From NCBI GenBank assembly GCA_944384705.1, contig CALWUI010000020.1, forward strand, positions 1 to 64,000: 64,000 nt of DNA, given 5' to 3'. Origin of the DNA: an uncultured Clostridia bacterium. GTDB taxonomy: Bacteria; Bacillota; Clostridia; Oscillospirales; Acutalibacteraceae. The position numbers and the translations under genes are program-made. Below are positions 52,385 through 61,896 of this stretch, one piece after another. Each line of letters opens with the position of its first letter. Position 1 is the stretch's first letter. The notes below the pieces were generated by a model. That model made no database searches. It saw only the letters and a list, made by a program, of their open reading frames with translations, and was not told the DNA's origin.

Positions 52385-53956
52385 TTAATTAACAAACTTA
52401 TTCAACTCCTCCAGTTCTTTTTGTATATCTATCCGAGGAAAGAGCGGGTCTCCTTTTTTAATTTTAGCAGTTCGAGAAAGGCTTCCCCATTTGTTAGTAA
52501 GCTCCCAAGATAAAACTTCATCAGTAGCGCCAATTTGCTCAGCGATAATCGGAGAAGTATTTGGCATAAATGGAGTTATTAATATTGAAACTATGCGTAA
52601 AACCTCACAAAGATTGTAAAGAACACAGGCCAATCGAGAAAGTCTATTTTTATCTCGACTAAGAGCCCACGGTGCAGTTTCATCAATATACTTATTAGCT
52701 TTAGATATTAGTTTCCAAACTTTGGCTAGTGCATTAGAAAACTGAAATTTTTCCATATATACAATATACTTTTCTTTTAAAGATACAGCCGTATCGATCA
52801 AGTCATTATCTTCATTATTCTTTTCTATAATTTCTGGTAAAACTCCATTGAAATATTTTTCGATCATAGAAGTTGTCCGAGAGAGCAGATTGCCCAAATC
52901 GTTTGCCAAATCAAAGTTTATTCGTTTAATCAACGCCTCGTTTGTAAAAACACTGTCTGCTCCAAAGGGAATCTCCCTCATCAAGAAATATTTTATTGCA
53001 TCGACACCGTACCTATCGCATAAAATCTTAGGATCAACAACGTTGCCTTTAGACTTAGACATTTTAGTTCCGTCGCCAAAAAGTAGCCATCCATGACCAA
53101 AAATTTTACGTGGCAAAGGCAAGTCGAGAGCCATAAGTATAGCTGGCCAAATAATAGCATGAAATCGGACAATTTCTTTGCCAACAAAATGAACATCAGC
53201 TGGCCAATATTTTTTAAAATCAGAATCATCATCAGAACCGTAACCAAGCGCAGTAATATAATTTGTAAGCGCATCGAGCCAAACATAAACAACGTGTTTT
53301 TTATCAAATTCAACAGGAATTCCCCAACTAAAGCTAGTCCTGCTCACACACAGATCGTTAAGACCATTTTTTATAAAGTTGGCCATTTCGTGTCTACGAC
53401 TTTCTGGTTCTAAAAATTCTGGGTTCTCCTCATATAATTTTAAAATTCTATCAGCATACTTAGCAAGCTTAAAAAAGTAAGCTTCCTCTCTTGTTAATTT
53501 AACTTCTCTTCCGCAGTCAGGACACTTACCATCAACCAATTGAGTTTCAGTCCAAAAAGATTCACATGGTGTACAATACCAACCTTCATATTTTCCTTTA
53601 TAGATCTCACCTTTGTCGTATAGCTTTTTAAATATTTTTTGCACAGCCCTAACATGATAGTCATCAGTTGTGCGGATATATCTGTCGTTAGATATATCCA
53701 TAATATCCCAAAGGCGTCTAAATTCGGACACAAGTTTATCAACATATTCTTTTGGCTGCATATCTTCTTTTTGGGCATTTAGCTCAATTTTTTGTCCATG
53801 CTCATCTGTTCCGGTTAAAAACATAACGTCATAACCAGCTAATCTTTTATATCTTGCCATTACATCGGCTGCAACAGTACAATAGCTGTGTCCCAGATGA
53901 GGATTCCCTGAAGGATAATATATTGGGGTAGTAATATAAAAAGTTTTTTTATTCAT
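52385..53956 (-). CDS. metG: Methionyl-tRNA synthetase, short form
   Basis: A 523-residue class I synthetase. The HIGH-like motif is PSGNPHLGHSY, the KMSKS motif is KMSKSKGN, and a zinc knuckle has CTPCESF and CPDCGRE. The C-terminal EMAP II-like tRNA-binding domain of the common 640-residue Firmicute enzyme is missing; the protein ends after the anticodon domain. The frame is open and ends naturally, so this is the short class rather than a truncation. tatD follows 14 bases downstream. Confidence 0.96.
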   Translation of the reverse strand: MNKKTFYITTPIYYPSGNPHLGHSYCTVAADVMARYKRLAGYDVMFLTGTDEHGQKIELNAQKEDMQPKEYVDKLVSEFRRLWDIMDISNDRYIRTTDDYHVRAVQKIFKKLYDKGEIYKGKYEGWYCTPCESFWTETQLVDGKCPDCGREVKLTREEAYFFKLAKYADRILKLYEENPEFLEPESRRHEMANFIKNGLNDLCVSRTSFSWGIPVEFDKKHVVYVWLDALTNYITALGYGSDDDSDFKKYWPADVHFVGKEIVRFHAIIWPAILMALDLPLPRKIFGHGWLLFGDGTKMSKSKGNVVDPKILCDRYGVDAIKYFLMREIPFGADSVFTNEALIKRINFDLANDLGNLLSRTTSMIEKYFNGVLPEIIEKNNEDNDLIDTAVSLKEKYIVYMEKFQFSNALAKVWKLISKANKYIDETAPWALSRDKNRLSRLACVLYNLCEVLRIVSILITPFMPNTSPIIAEQIGATDEVLSWELTNKWGSLSRTAKIKKGDPLFPRIDIQKELEELNKFVN

Positions 53957-54001
53957 GTTCAGCCTCCATTTTATTAAAATAAATCCATGATTTTTAACAT
54001 G

Positions 54002-54766
54002 TTATTTAGCAGTACAGTTTATAATTTTTAAAAATTCTTCTATATCTAAAGATGCGCCGCCAATAAGGCCACCATCAACATTAGGCAGGGTTAATATTTC
54101 TTTTGCATTTTTAGAATTTATTGAACCACCATACAGTACCGAAATTTTTTCTGGTAAGATTTTGCCCATATTAAAAACAGTATTTCTAATTATTTGGCAG
54201 ATATGATCAAGCTCATCTTTATTTGGAGTTTTTCCAGACCCTATTGCCCAAACTGGCTCATAGGCTATAATTATATTCTCAATTTGAGACTTATCAACTT
54301 TGTGCAAAGCATTTTTTATTTGTATAATTAATTTTTCTTCTGTGATGTTATTTTCTCTTTCTTGTAAATTCTCACCAATACAAAAAATTACTTTTAATCC
54401 AGAATTTAATGCCGAATTTATCTTTTTGTTTATTTGCTCATCGGTTTCGTTAAAATAAATTCTACGCTCGCTGTGGCCTATTATAACATATTCTACACCT
54501 ATTTCTTTTAGCATTTCAGCAGAAATTTCACCAGTATATGCGCCGTTTTTTTTAAAATAGCAATTCTGCGCACCGATCGAAATGAGGGTATTTTGAGTTA
54601 AATCAGTCGCTAAAGGAATATCAATAAATGGCACGCATAGGACTATTTTGCACGCAGAATTTTTATTCTTTGTTTTCAATTTGTTGATTAGTTTTTCTGC
54701 TTCTTTTGGAGTTTTGTTCATCTTCCAGTTGCCTGCGATTATTAAGTCTTTATTTTTCTCTTTCAA
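54002..54766 (-). CDS. tpiA: Triosephosphate isomerase
   Basis: A 254-residue glycolytic enzyme that interconverts dihydroxyacetone phosphate and glyceraldehyde 3-phosphate. IAGNWKMNK, the catalytic His in IGHSERR, the catalytic Glu in AYEPVWAIGSG, and the phosphate loop YGGSINSKNA and GGLIGGASL are intact. Site aaaggaga precedes the ATG. It is downstream of pgk, separated by a 162-base gap containing the cloverleaf element. Confidence 0.97.
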   Translation of the reverse strand: MKEKNKDLIIAGNWKMNKTPKEAEKLINKLKTKNKNSACKIVLCVPFIDIPLATDLTQNTLISIGAQNCYFKKNGAYTGEISAEMLKEIGVEYVIIGHSERRIYFNETDEQINKKINSALNSGLKVIFCIGENLQERENNITEEKLIIQIKNALHKVDKSQIENIIIAYEPVWAIGSGKTPNKDELDHICQIIRNTVFNMGKILPEKISVLYGGSINSKNAKEILTLPNVDGGLIGGASLDIEEFLKIINCTAK

Positions 54767-54802
54767 ATAGATTCTCCTTTTTTTAAAATTTGCTGCATTT
54801 GC

Positions 54803-54893
54803 GGCACCGTGCTCGCCAACAATTTTTTATTGTTGGCGGAGAAAATCGGCTACATGCCGATTTTCGGCTCAACTTGTTGAGCAGCACGGTGCC
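54803..54893. repeat. Four-way cloverleaf element between pgk and tpiA
   Basis: The outer stem GGCACCGTGCT (54803-54813) pairs perfectly with AGCACGGTGCC (54883-54893), 11 bp. Inside are three perfect hairpins in a row: CGCCAACAAT (54814-54823) with ATTGTTGGCG (54829-54838); GAAAATCGGC (54841-54850) with GCCGATTTTC (54856-54865); GCTCAA (54867-54872) with TTGAGC (54877-54882). Only three bases at the junction are unpaired. The same fold would form in RNA from the pgk-tpiA transcript. It is not tRNA-like and has no terminator T run on either side. Confidence 0.88.
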
Positions 54894-54928
54894 TAGCGTT
54901 GCAGAAATTTTTCGACTTTGAGAAGAAA

Positions 54929-56131
54929 TTATTTATCATCCAAAGCATCGATAGCGGGTAAATTTTTTCCTTCGAGCAAGGCAAGAGAAGCGCCGCCGCC
55001 AGTAGACAAATGCGATATACAATTTTCTAATCCAAGCAAATTGATAGCCGCAGCCGAATCGCCTCCACCGACAACAGAAATCGCATTAGAATTGGCAATA
55101 GCCTGAGCGATTTTCAAAGTTCCATGACGAAAGTTTTCCCACTCAAAAACGCCAACAGGACCATTCCAAAGGATGGTTTTAGAATCTTCAATAATATCAG
55201 AAAATAGGCGTTCAGATTTAGGGCCAATATCCAAGCCGATATACCCCTCAGGAATACTATCGGAATCTACAATTAAAGAATTGGTATCAGCCCTAAAATT
55301 TTCTCCAACGACGTTATCGACAGGCAGAACTAACCTAACATTTAAGTCTTTAGCTTTAGTTATAATATCCGCAGCTAAAGATACTTTATCTGCCTCAAAA
55401 ATCGAGTCTCCAATAGAATACCCCAAAGCGTTCAAAAAGGTATACGCCATTCCGCCGGCAATAATTAACGTATCCACCTTATCTATAAGATTATTTATAA
55501 CTCCGATTTTATCAGAGACCTTAGAACCTCCAAGAATAGCTAAAAATGGGCGTTCTGGATTATTAAGAATTTTACATAAAATATTTACTTCATTTTTTAT
55601 TAAAAATCCGCAACCCGAAGGTAAAAATTTAGCAACGCCCTGCGTAGATGCATGAGCACGGTGAGCTGTGCCAAAAGCGTCGTTTACAAATATATCTGCA
55701 AAGCTTGCCAATTTTTTTGCAAAATCCAGATCATTTAGTTGTTCTTCTTTATAGAACCTAATGTTTTCTAGCAAAGCTATTTCGCTATTTTTAAGTGAAT
55801 CAAAGGCTTCTTTTGATAATTTTTTTATATCGTCAGAGATAAATCTTACGTTCACATTTAAAATTTTAGTTAAATAATCTGCAACTGGTTTAAGTGATAG
55901 TTCAGGCTTTTTAGAACCGTTTGGGCGGCCAAGATGGGAAATAATAATTATTTTAGCATTATTTTTTATTAGATAGCGAATAGTTTGCAAAGAGTCGTCG
56001 ATACGTTTAGTATTAGAAATGTTACCATTTCCATCTAAAGGCACATTAAAGTCGCACCTTAAAAGAACTTTTTTTTCAAAAACGTTAATATCTTCCACAG
56101 ATTTTTTATTTAAACAATTCACACGCGCCAT
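54929..56131 (-). CDS. pgk: Phosphoglycerate kinase
   Basis: A 400-residue glycolytic enzyme that makes ATP from 1,3-bisphosphoglycerate. RCDFNVPLDGNG, ISHLGRPNG, FVNDAFGTAHRAHAS, LGGSKVSDKI, and the nucleotide-binding WNGPVGVFE and VGGGDSAAA are all present. Full length. The usual partner gap (glyceraldehyde-phosphate dehydrogenase) is not adjacent. Transcribed with tpiA downstream across the cloverleaf element. Confidence 0.97.
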   Translation of the reverse strand: MARVNCLNKKSVEDINVFEKKVLLRCDFNVPLDGNGNISNTKRIDDSLQTIRYLIKNNAKIIIISHLGRPNGSKKPELSLKPVADYLTKILNVNVRFISDDIKKLSKEAFDSLKNSEIALLENIRFYKEEQLNDLDFAKKLASFADIFVNDAFGTAHRAHASTQGVAKFLPSGCGFLIKNEVNILCKILNNPERPFLAILGGSKVSDKIGVINNLIDKVDTLIIAGGMAYTFLNALGYSIGDSIFEADKVSLAADIITKAKDLNVRLVLPVDNVVGENFRADTNSLIVDSDSIPEGYIGLDIGPKSERLFSDIIEDSKTILWNGPVGVFEWENFRHGTLKIAQAIANSNAISVVGGGDSAAAINLLGLENCISHLSTGGGASLALLEGKNLPAIDALDDK

Positions 56132-56233
56132 CCTTTCAAGTGCGTTTTAAGATTTTTATAATTTTGATATTAGTATTATAAACAAAAACCAAATGCTTTG
56201 CAACAAAGTCAAATTTACATTACAAGGTAAATA

Positions 56234-56728
56234 CTATGTAGAATAATTTCTTAATTTTCCTTGACACAAAAGATTAGGAAACTTCCATTGTCTTAAAACC
56301 TCATAAACGGCAATAGCCACCGAATTAGATAAATTTAGACTTCTTGCCATATCTATCATAGGAATTCTAACAGAGTTGTCCATATTTTCATGAATAAGTT
56401 TTTCGTCTAAACCAGCAGTTTCTTTTCCAAAAACCAAATAACACCTGCTGGGATAAGCAATATCGGAATATTTATTTTTTGCCTTAGTAGAAAAATAAAA
56501 GAATGGTCCTTTATTTTTATAAAAAAACTCATCTAAGCTATCGTAAATATAAACATCTAAAAGATGCCAATAATCTAGACCGGCACGTTTTAACTTTTTG
56601 TCATCTATTTTAAAGCCAAGAGGACCCACCAAATGTAGTCTAGCTCCAGTTGCAGCACAAGTTCGTGCAACGTTGCCGGTGTTTTGTGGAATCTGAGGCT
56701 CGACCATAACTATATTTATTTCGCTCAC
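56234..56728 (-). CDS. trmL: tRNA (cytidine/uridine-2'-O-)-methyltransferase TrmL
   Basis: A 164-residue SPOUT methyltransferase that modifies wobble position 34 of tRNA-Leu. NTGNVARTCAATGARLHLVGP, DYWHLLDV, VFGKETAGL and RSLNLSNSVAIAVYE form the knot. GTG at 56728 (SEINIVMVEPQIPQN) is chosen because gaggtg lies eight bases upstream; an earlier in-frame GTG overlaps that site. Confidence 0.92.
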   Translation of the reverse strand: MSEINIVMVEPQIPQNTGNVARTCAATGARLHLVGPLGFKIDDKKLKRAGLDYWHLLDVYIYDSLDEFFYKNKGPFFYFSTKAKNKYSDIAYPSRCYLVFGKETAGLDEKLIHENMDNSVRIPMIDMARSLNLSNSVAIAVYEVLRQWKFPNLLCQGKLRNYST

Positions 56729-56886
56729 AAATAACGTCACCTCTTGAATTATTATATTATTTTACAAAATAATTAACAACTAAATTAGTCAAAATATGGA
56801 ATTTATATTTACAGCAAACTCTTTTGTTAGAAAGAAATAATAAGGATAAAATAAAAATGAAAGATCTAATTTTGGAGGTAAAAAGT

Positions 56887-57069
56887 ATGAACGAATGTAA
56901 AAAAAGCTGTTCTTTAAAGAATTTTATGTGTGGAGTTTTTTTGGGCATGGCTGCAGGCTGGTTGCTAATTAGCTACATGCAAAACCCTAAAAAAATGAAG
57001 CGCAAAGCAATGAAATGTACAAACGCTGTAGAAGATCTGTTAGATAATGTACACTATATGTTTAAGTAA
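56887..57069 (+). CDS. Small single-pass membrane protein
   Basis: A 60-residue protein: a short Cys-containing start (MNECKKSCSLKN), one transmembrane helix (FMCGVFLGMAAGWLLISYM), then a basic stretch (KKMKRKAMKC) and a short amphipathic end. Site ttggaggt precedes the ATG; the frame continues upstream without one. It resembles the small YtxH-like membrane proteins of Clostridia, but I cannot assign a family or function. Confidence 0.72.
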   Translation: MNECKKSCSLKNFMCGVFLGMAAGWLLISYMQNPKKMKRKAMKCTNAVEDLLDNVHYMFK

Positions 57070-57226
57070 TTTTGGGTTCATGCATACTGAGCATATTATA
57101 ATCGGCTCAGTATGCTAAATAATTTTAAGAATTTTAGAATTTTTATATTATTTTCTATAAAAATATGATAAACTTGTAATCGACTAAATAAGCTAAATTT
57201 TTACATAAATCATAAAGGTGATATCC

Positions 57227-58840
57227 ATGTTAAAAAGGTTTTTAATTATAGTCCTAAGTGTAATTAATTTTATTGGATTATCTGGTTGTACAAAGAGCAA
57301 AGATTCACCTGAAAACCAAATAATAAAATATAATCTTAATAACGAACCTCTTACATTAGACCCTCAAGTTTGCAATGACACATCTTCTAAAATAATAATC
57401 ATGAATATCTTTGAAGGGCTAGTAAGGCTAGACGAAAACGAAAATATAGTTCCGGGAGTTGCCTACTCGTGGGAAGTTTCAGAAGATAACTTGATATATA
57501 CTTTTTATTTAAGAGAAAATGCATCGTGGTCGGACAAAGAAAAAACACCCGTAACAGCAGAAGACTTTGTTTTTGGCTTTAGACGTGCGTTAGATAAGTA
57601 TACGCAAGCTCCAAAAGCATATACACTCTATTGCATAAAAAATGCGAGAAAAGTAAATCTAGAAGGAGCCGATAATTCTTTGCTAGGAGTAAAAGCTCAA
57701 GATGCTCGAACTCTAGTAATAGAGTTAGAATATCCAATGGAGAATTTTTTAGAATTATTAGCAACACCTCCAACCATGCCTTGCAATAAAAGCTTTTTTG
57801 AACAGGCAAATGGACAATATGGATTAGAAGCATCAACGGTTATCTGCAATGGCGCTTTCAAAATAAAACCGCGCTACGGCTGGGATCATTATAATACAAT
57901 AAACTTGGTAGAAAATGAAAACTATGGTGGACAAAATATTCCAATCCCAGCAGGAGTATCCTTTACAATAGACAAAGACACTACCGATGCTATAAATTTA
58001 ATAAAAAACGGCACAATCGATGCTGCAACATTAACTTCAGAAGAGCAAATAAACTCAGCTAAGAGTAACAGGTTTCAAACGACTTCTTTTGATGATACCA
58101 TATGTGGCTTGATGTTTAACACACAGGACTCATTATTTTCTAATTTTAATGTAAGATTAGGCTTTTTAAAAGCTTTAGACCGAGAAAGTATTTTATCGGA
58201 ACTTCCTGAAAATTGTAAAATTGCCAATGATATTCTCTTAGATGGAATTATAGCAGATGGCAAAAATTTTAGAGAGTTAGCAGGAAGAGATTTGGTATTA
58301 AAAAAAGATGCTGAAGCTAAAAAATATTTTGATTCTGGACTAGAACAACTAAAATTAAGAAGCCTCCCTACAGTTACAATTTTGTGCAGAGACACACAAG
58401 GTACAAAAAAGATTACAAGTAATATAATAGAAAATTTAAACAGAGAGTTAGGCTATTATTTCAATATGGAGCCGTTATCAGAAGATGCATTAAAATCCAG
58501 GATAGCTACAAAAAATTATCAGATAGCTCTTATGCCTATTTTAGCAGAGAGCAATTTGGCGCTAGACTTTTTAAATATTTTTAGGTCAGATAACAACAAA
58601 AATTTTGCAAATCTAAATAGTAAAGATTACGACAAACTAATTGAAAATGCACTTTTGACAACGCCTAAAGATTCAGTAAAGCATCTTTTATCTGCCGAAA
58701 AATATTTAAATGAAAATGCTGTTTTTTATCCTATGTATAATAGCAAAAGTTTTTTTGTTAGCTCTAGCAAGTTGAGCAGGTTAATTTTTCATAGGTACAA
58801 TCAAGGAATCGACTTTTATTTTGCCACAAAAATAAAATAG
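57227..58840 (+). CDS. Peptide ABC transporter substrate-binding lipoprotein (family 5)
   Basis: A 537-residue extracytoplasmic solute-binding protein of the OppA/DppA type. The lipoprotein signal ends in GLSGC (Cys about residue 23). Conserved features include NNEPLTLDPQVCND, NIFEGLVRLDENENIVPGVA and ENASWSDKE near the start. The ATG at 57227 has aaaggtga upstream. No permease or ATPase genes are adjacent, so it is an orphan receptor that either uses a transporter elsewhere or has another function such as peptide sensing. Confidence 0.93.
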   Translation: MLKRFLIIVLSVINFIGLSGCTKSKDSPENQIIKYNLNNEPLTLDPQVCNDTSSKIIIMNIFEGLVRLDENENIVPGVAYSWEVSEDNLIYTFYLRENASWSDKEKTPVTAEDFVFGFRRALDKYTQAPKAYTLYCIKNARKVNLEGADNSLLGVKAQDARTLVIELEYPMENFLELLATPPTMPCNKSFFEQANGQYGLEASTVICNGAFKIKPRYGWDHYNTINLVENENYGGQNIPIPAGVSFTIDKDTTDAINLIKNGTIDAATLTSEEQINSAKSNRFQTTSFDDTICGLMFNTQDSLFSNFNVRLGFLKALDRESILSELPENCKIANDILLDGIIADGKNFRELAGRDLVLKKDAEAKKYFDSGLEQLKLRSLPTVTILCRDTQGTKKITSNIIENLNRELGYYFNMEPLSEDALKSRIATKNYQIALMPILAESNLALDFLNIFRSDNNKNFANLNSKDYDKLIENALLTTPKDSVKHLLSAEKYLNENAVFYPMYNSKSFFVSSSKLSRLIFHRYNQGIDFYFATKIK

Positions 58841-58851
58841 TGCAAAAAGAG

Positions 58852-58877
58852 GGTGCCGCACTATATCGCGCGGCGCC
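58852..58877 (+). repeat. Hairpin repeat with ACTATATCGC loop, copy C
   Basis: Arms GGTGCCGC and GCGGCGCC pair over 8 bp with one T-G wobble around the loop ACTATATCGC. It lies between convergent genes (peptide-binding lipoprotein and dapB). There is no T run downstream. Confidence 0.8.
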
Positions 58878-58901
58878 TCTCAAAATTCTAAATTCTAAAA
58901 T

Positions 58902-59657
58902 TCAATTGCCAAGCAAGTCCGACATATTATAAAGTCCGGCCGATTTTGAAACAATAAAAATAGCTGCATTTATAGCCCCAACGGCAAAAATCTCTTTTGA
59001 TTGAGCAGAATGTGACAAAGTAATAACTTCATCCTTACCTGCAAAAATGACTTCATGCTCGCCAACAATAGTTCCTGCACGCACAGAGTGGATGCCAATC
59101 TCGTTATTACTACGAGGTTTTCTACAAAAATGGCGGTCAAAAACAAGATTTAACCCAGAGGATGAGGCAGAATTTATAGCATCAGCTATCATTAAAGCGG
59201 TGCCACTTGGAGCATCAATTTTTTTGTTGTGATGTTTTTCTATAATTTCTATATCAAACTCCGAACCCAGTACAGACGCTGTTTTTCTAGCAAGTTCGAT
59301 CAATAGATTAATACCTATAGACATATTGCCAGAAAAGAATATTGGAATCGACTTAGCTGCAACTTTAATTTTATTTATTTGCTTTTCGTTGAAGCCGGTG
59401 GTGCATATTACGATAGGAATTTTTCTACAGGTCGCGTAATTTAAGAGCGCATCTAAAAGAGAAGGATTAGAAAAATCGATAATAACATCAGCATCAATAT
59501 TTAATTTATTCACAGCATTAAATATAGGAAATTCAGCCGTTTGGCTTGAACATTTACATATTCCACCCACAATATTGCAGTCATCGCGGCCGGCCACAGC
59601 CCGTATAACTGCATGCCCCATTTGACCAGAACAACCGCTTAAAATCACTCTAATCAT
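58902..59657 (-). CDS. dapB: 4-hydroxy-tetrahydrodipicolinate reductase
   Basis: A 251-residue NAD(P)H-dependent enzyme of lysine and diaminopimelate synthesis. The nucleotide-binding loop is LSGCSGQMGHAV, and the catalytic motif EIIEKHHNKKIDAPSGTA is split around the active His. It follows dapA with a 27-base gap, in the order asd-dapA-dapB. The product also leads to dipicolinate for spores. Confidence 0.96.
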   Translation of the reverse strand: MIRVILSGCSGQMGHAVIRAVAGRDDCNIVGGICKCSSQTAEFPIFNAVNKLNIDADVIIDFSNPSLLDALLNYATCRKIPIVICTTGFNEKQINKIKVAAKSIPIFFSGNMSIGINLLIELARKTASVLGSEFDIEIIEKHHNKKIDAPSGTALMIADAINSASSSGLNLVFDRHFCRKPRSNNEIGIHSVRAGTIVGEHEVIFAGKDEVITLSHSAQSKEIFAVGAINAAIFIVSKSAGLYNMSDLLGN

Positions 59658-59684
59658 TTTACACTTCCCCTGTAAAGTTAAAAT

Positions 59685-60578
59685 TTATTTTACTACAACG
59701 CCCGAATTTCTCATACACTCGATTAATTTGATTTTGTTTTTATCCGACAACTCAACCAAAGGCAACCTACACTTGCCACAATTAAATCCAATCTGATTCA
59801 TCGCTTCTTTAACCGGTATGGGGTTAACGTCACAAAACAGTGAATTCATCAGCTCAATTGAATCCCAAAAAAGTCTCATTGCATAATCATGTTCACCATT
59901 AAAATATTTATGGTTAATTTCATGACATTTTAATGGGCAAATATTGGCAAAAACCGATATAACTCCAAGCCCTCCAAGCGATAGAATAGGCAATATCTGA
60001 TCGTCATTGCCAGAATAAACAGCCAGATTATCTCTGCAAAGAGATATAGTTTTAGCAATGGTAGAAAGATCTCCATTAGCTTCTTTTGTAGCCACAATAT
60101 TAGAAATCTTTGATAATTCCAGATAAGTCTCAGGCAAAATATTAACGCCAGTACGCGAAGGAACATTATATAAGATTATTGGCAGTTCAACTCTCTTTGC
60201 AATGTATGTATAATGCTCAATAAGGCCTTTTTGCGAGGTTTTATTGTAATATGGAGTAACAATCAAAAGTGCATCTACGCCAAGCTCAGCAGCTTTTTTA
60301 GACATTTTAAGTGTATGCTCAGTGTTATTGCTGCCAGTGCCAGCAATAACTGGAATTCTTCCGGCAACTTTCTCAACAGTAAACTTAATAACAGCGGCTT
60401 TTTCTTCATCGCTAAGCGTAGCGGATTCTCCGGTAGTTCCGCAAATAATGATAGCATCTGTTTTATTTTTTATCTGAAACTCAATTATTTCTTCCAAAAC
60501 CTCAAAATTCACGCTGCCATCCTCGTGCATAGGAGTGATGAGAGCTACTCCGGAGCCTTTAAATATGATTTTTTTCAT
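59685..60578 (-). CDS. dapA: 4-hydroxy-tetrahydrodipicolinate synthase
   Basis: A 297-residue TIM-barrel aldolase that condenses pyruvate with aspartate semialdehyde. ICGTTGESATLSDEE, LYNVPSRTGVNI and the Schiff-base lysine in IVATKEANGDL are present. Full length. A site (gaaagga) precedes the ATG. It is the second gene of the asd-dapA-dapB unit. Confidence 0.97.
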   Translation of the reverse strand: MKKIIFKGSGVALITPMHEDGSVNFEVLEEIIEFQIKNKTDAIIICGTTGESATLSDEEKAAVIKFTVEKVAGRIPVIAGTGSNNTEHTLKMSKKAAELGVDALLIVTPYYNKTSQKGLIEHYTYIAKRVELPIILYNVPSRTGVNILPETYLELSKISNIVATKEANGDLSTIAKTISLCRDNLAVYSGNDDQILPILSLGGLGVISVFANICPLKCHEINHKYFNGEHDYAMRLFWDSIELMNSLFCDVNPIPVKEAMNQIGFNCGKCRLPLVELSDKNKIKLIECMRNSGVVVK

Positions 60579-60606
60579 AAAGTTTCCTTTCTAGATATAA
60601 AAATTT

Positions 60607-61686
60607 TTAATTAATAAATCCTTCAGAGCAAAGCAGCTCAGCCATCAAAACAGCACCGCCAGCCGCTCCTCGAATCGTATTGTGAGACATACATACAAAT
60701 TTTACACTATACTGTGAATCCTGCCTCAGCCGGCCAATAGAGATTGCCATTCCGTTTTCGAGTTCTCTAGCGCTTTTAATTTGAGGGTATGATGGATTAT
60801 CAAAGTATTGTAAAAATTGTTTAGGTGCACTCGGTAAGTTGCTGACCGCTCTAGGAGCTTCGTAATTTTGCCAGAGTTCAATAATCTGATCCAATTCTGG
60901 AGTTTTTTTAAAATCGACAAAAACGGCCGCTGTGTGGCCATCGCTAACAGGAACTCTAATACACTGGGTTGTAATGCATGGAGAATGGGCGCATTTTATC
61001 TCGCTGCCAGAGATTTTGCCCCAGATTTTAAGAGGTTCTCGCTCCGATTTTTCTTCTTCTCCTTCAATATAAGGAATAATATTGTCTATCATATCGGGCC
61101 AAGATGAGAAAGTTTTTCCTGCGCCTGATATAGCTTGATAAGTGCAGACTAAAATCCTACTAACGCAAAAATCCAAAAGAGGATGTATGGCAGGAACATA
61201 GCACTGTAGTGAACAATTAGATTTAACTGCGATGAATCCCTTTTTTGTGCCAAGACGTTTTCGTTGACTATGAATAATATCAGCATGTTCCGGATTAATT
61301 TCAGGAATAATCATAGGCACGTCTGGAGTGTTTCTGTGAGCACTATTGTTCGAGATAACAGGACATTCAGCTCTAGCGTAAGTTTCTTCAAGAATTCGTA
61401 TTTTTGGTGAAGGCATATTTACCGCACAAAAAACAAAATCAACAGAATTTACAATTTTATTGATATCATTAACAATATCCAAAACTGGCATGTTTTTTAT
61501 GTTACCAGGAACTTGACAAGACATATTCCACCTGCCATTTAAAGCTTCTTCATAAGTTTTGCCAGCCGATTTTTTACTAGCAGCGAGCACATTAATATTA
61601 AACCAAGGATGTTTATCTAGCAAAGTAACAAATCGCTGTCCAACCATGCCGGTTGCACCAAGAATGCCTACATTGAATTTTTTCAT
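60607..61686 (-). CDS. asd: Aspartate-semialdehyde dehydrogenase
   Basis: A 359-residue enzyme that reduces aspartyl phosphate. GILGATGMVGQRFVTLL is the NADP loop; the catalytic Cys is in KSNCSLQCYVPAI. Sequence style (LEETYARAECPVISNNSAHR) is that of the archaeal/fungal-type Asd found in many Clostridia rather than the E. coli type. It heads the asd-dapA-dapB unit. No clear ribosome site precedes the ATG, and I found no lysine riboswitch in the 210-base gap upstream. Confidence 0.95.
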   Translation of the reverse strand: MKKFNVGILGATGMVGQRFVTLLDKHPWFNINVLAASKKSAGKTYEEALNGRWNMSCQVPGNIKNMPVLDIVNDINKIVNSVDFVFCAVNMPSPKIRILEETYARAECPVISNNSAHRNTPDVPMIIPEINPEHADIIHSQRKRLGTKKGFIAVKSNCSLQCYVPAIHPLLDFCVSRILVCTYQAISGAGKTFSSWPDMIDNIIPYIEGEEEKSEREPLKIWGKISGSEIKCAHSPCITTQCIRVPVSDGHTAAVFVDFKKTPELDQIIELWQNYEAPRAVSNLPSAPKQFLQYFDNPSYPQIKSARELENGMAISIGRLRQDSQYSVKFVCMSHNTIRGAAGGAVLMAELLCSEGFIN

Positions 61687-61896
61687 ATAAATACTTCACA
61701 GAAAGATCCTGTCAAGCCCGCCTTTCATAAGTGATTATCAAAAATTAAAGATAAATGAGTTGTAAAGCAAAGACTAATAAAATATAATTAAATTTATTGA
61801 TAAAAAATTATAAATTTTCTATTTTAAAATAAATATATCATTTTTATATAATAGTGTCAATTTTAAAGCGCACGAGTTATTAAAGGGGAATAAATC

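Noticed and set aside
54803-54893. Cloverleaf read as a tRNA gene
   Set aside because: The outer stem is 11 bp, arms are 10, 10 and 6 bp, and there is no T-loop, anticodon loop of seven, or CCA-type end.
61687-61730. TTGACA on the minus strand just before asd, as a promoter
   Set aside because: Any -10 at 16-18 bases would end at the ATG, placing the transcript start inside the gene.
61687-61896. Lysine riboswitch before asd-dapA-dapB
   Set aside because: No multi-helix GC-containing structure or conserved core is visible; the gap is AT-rich and short.
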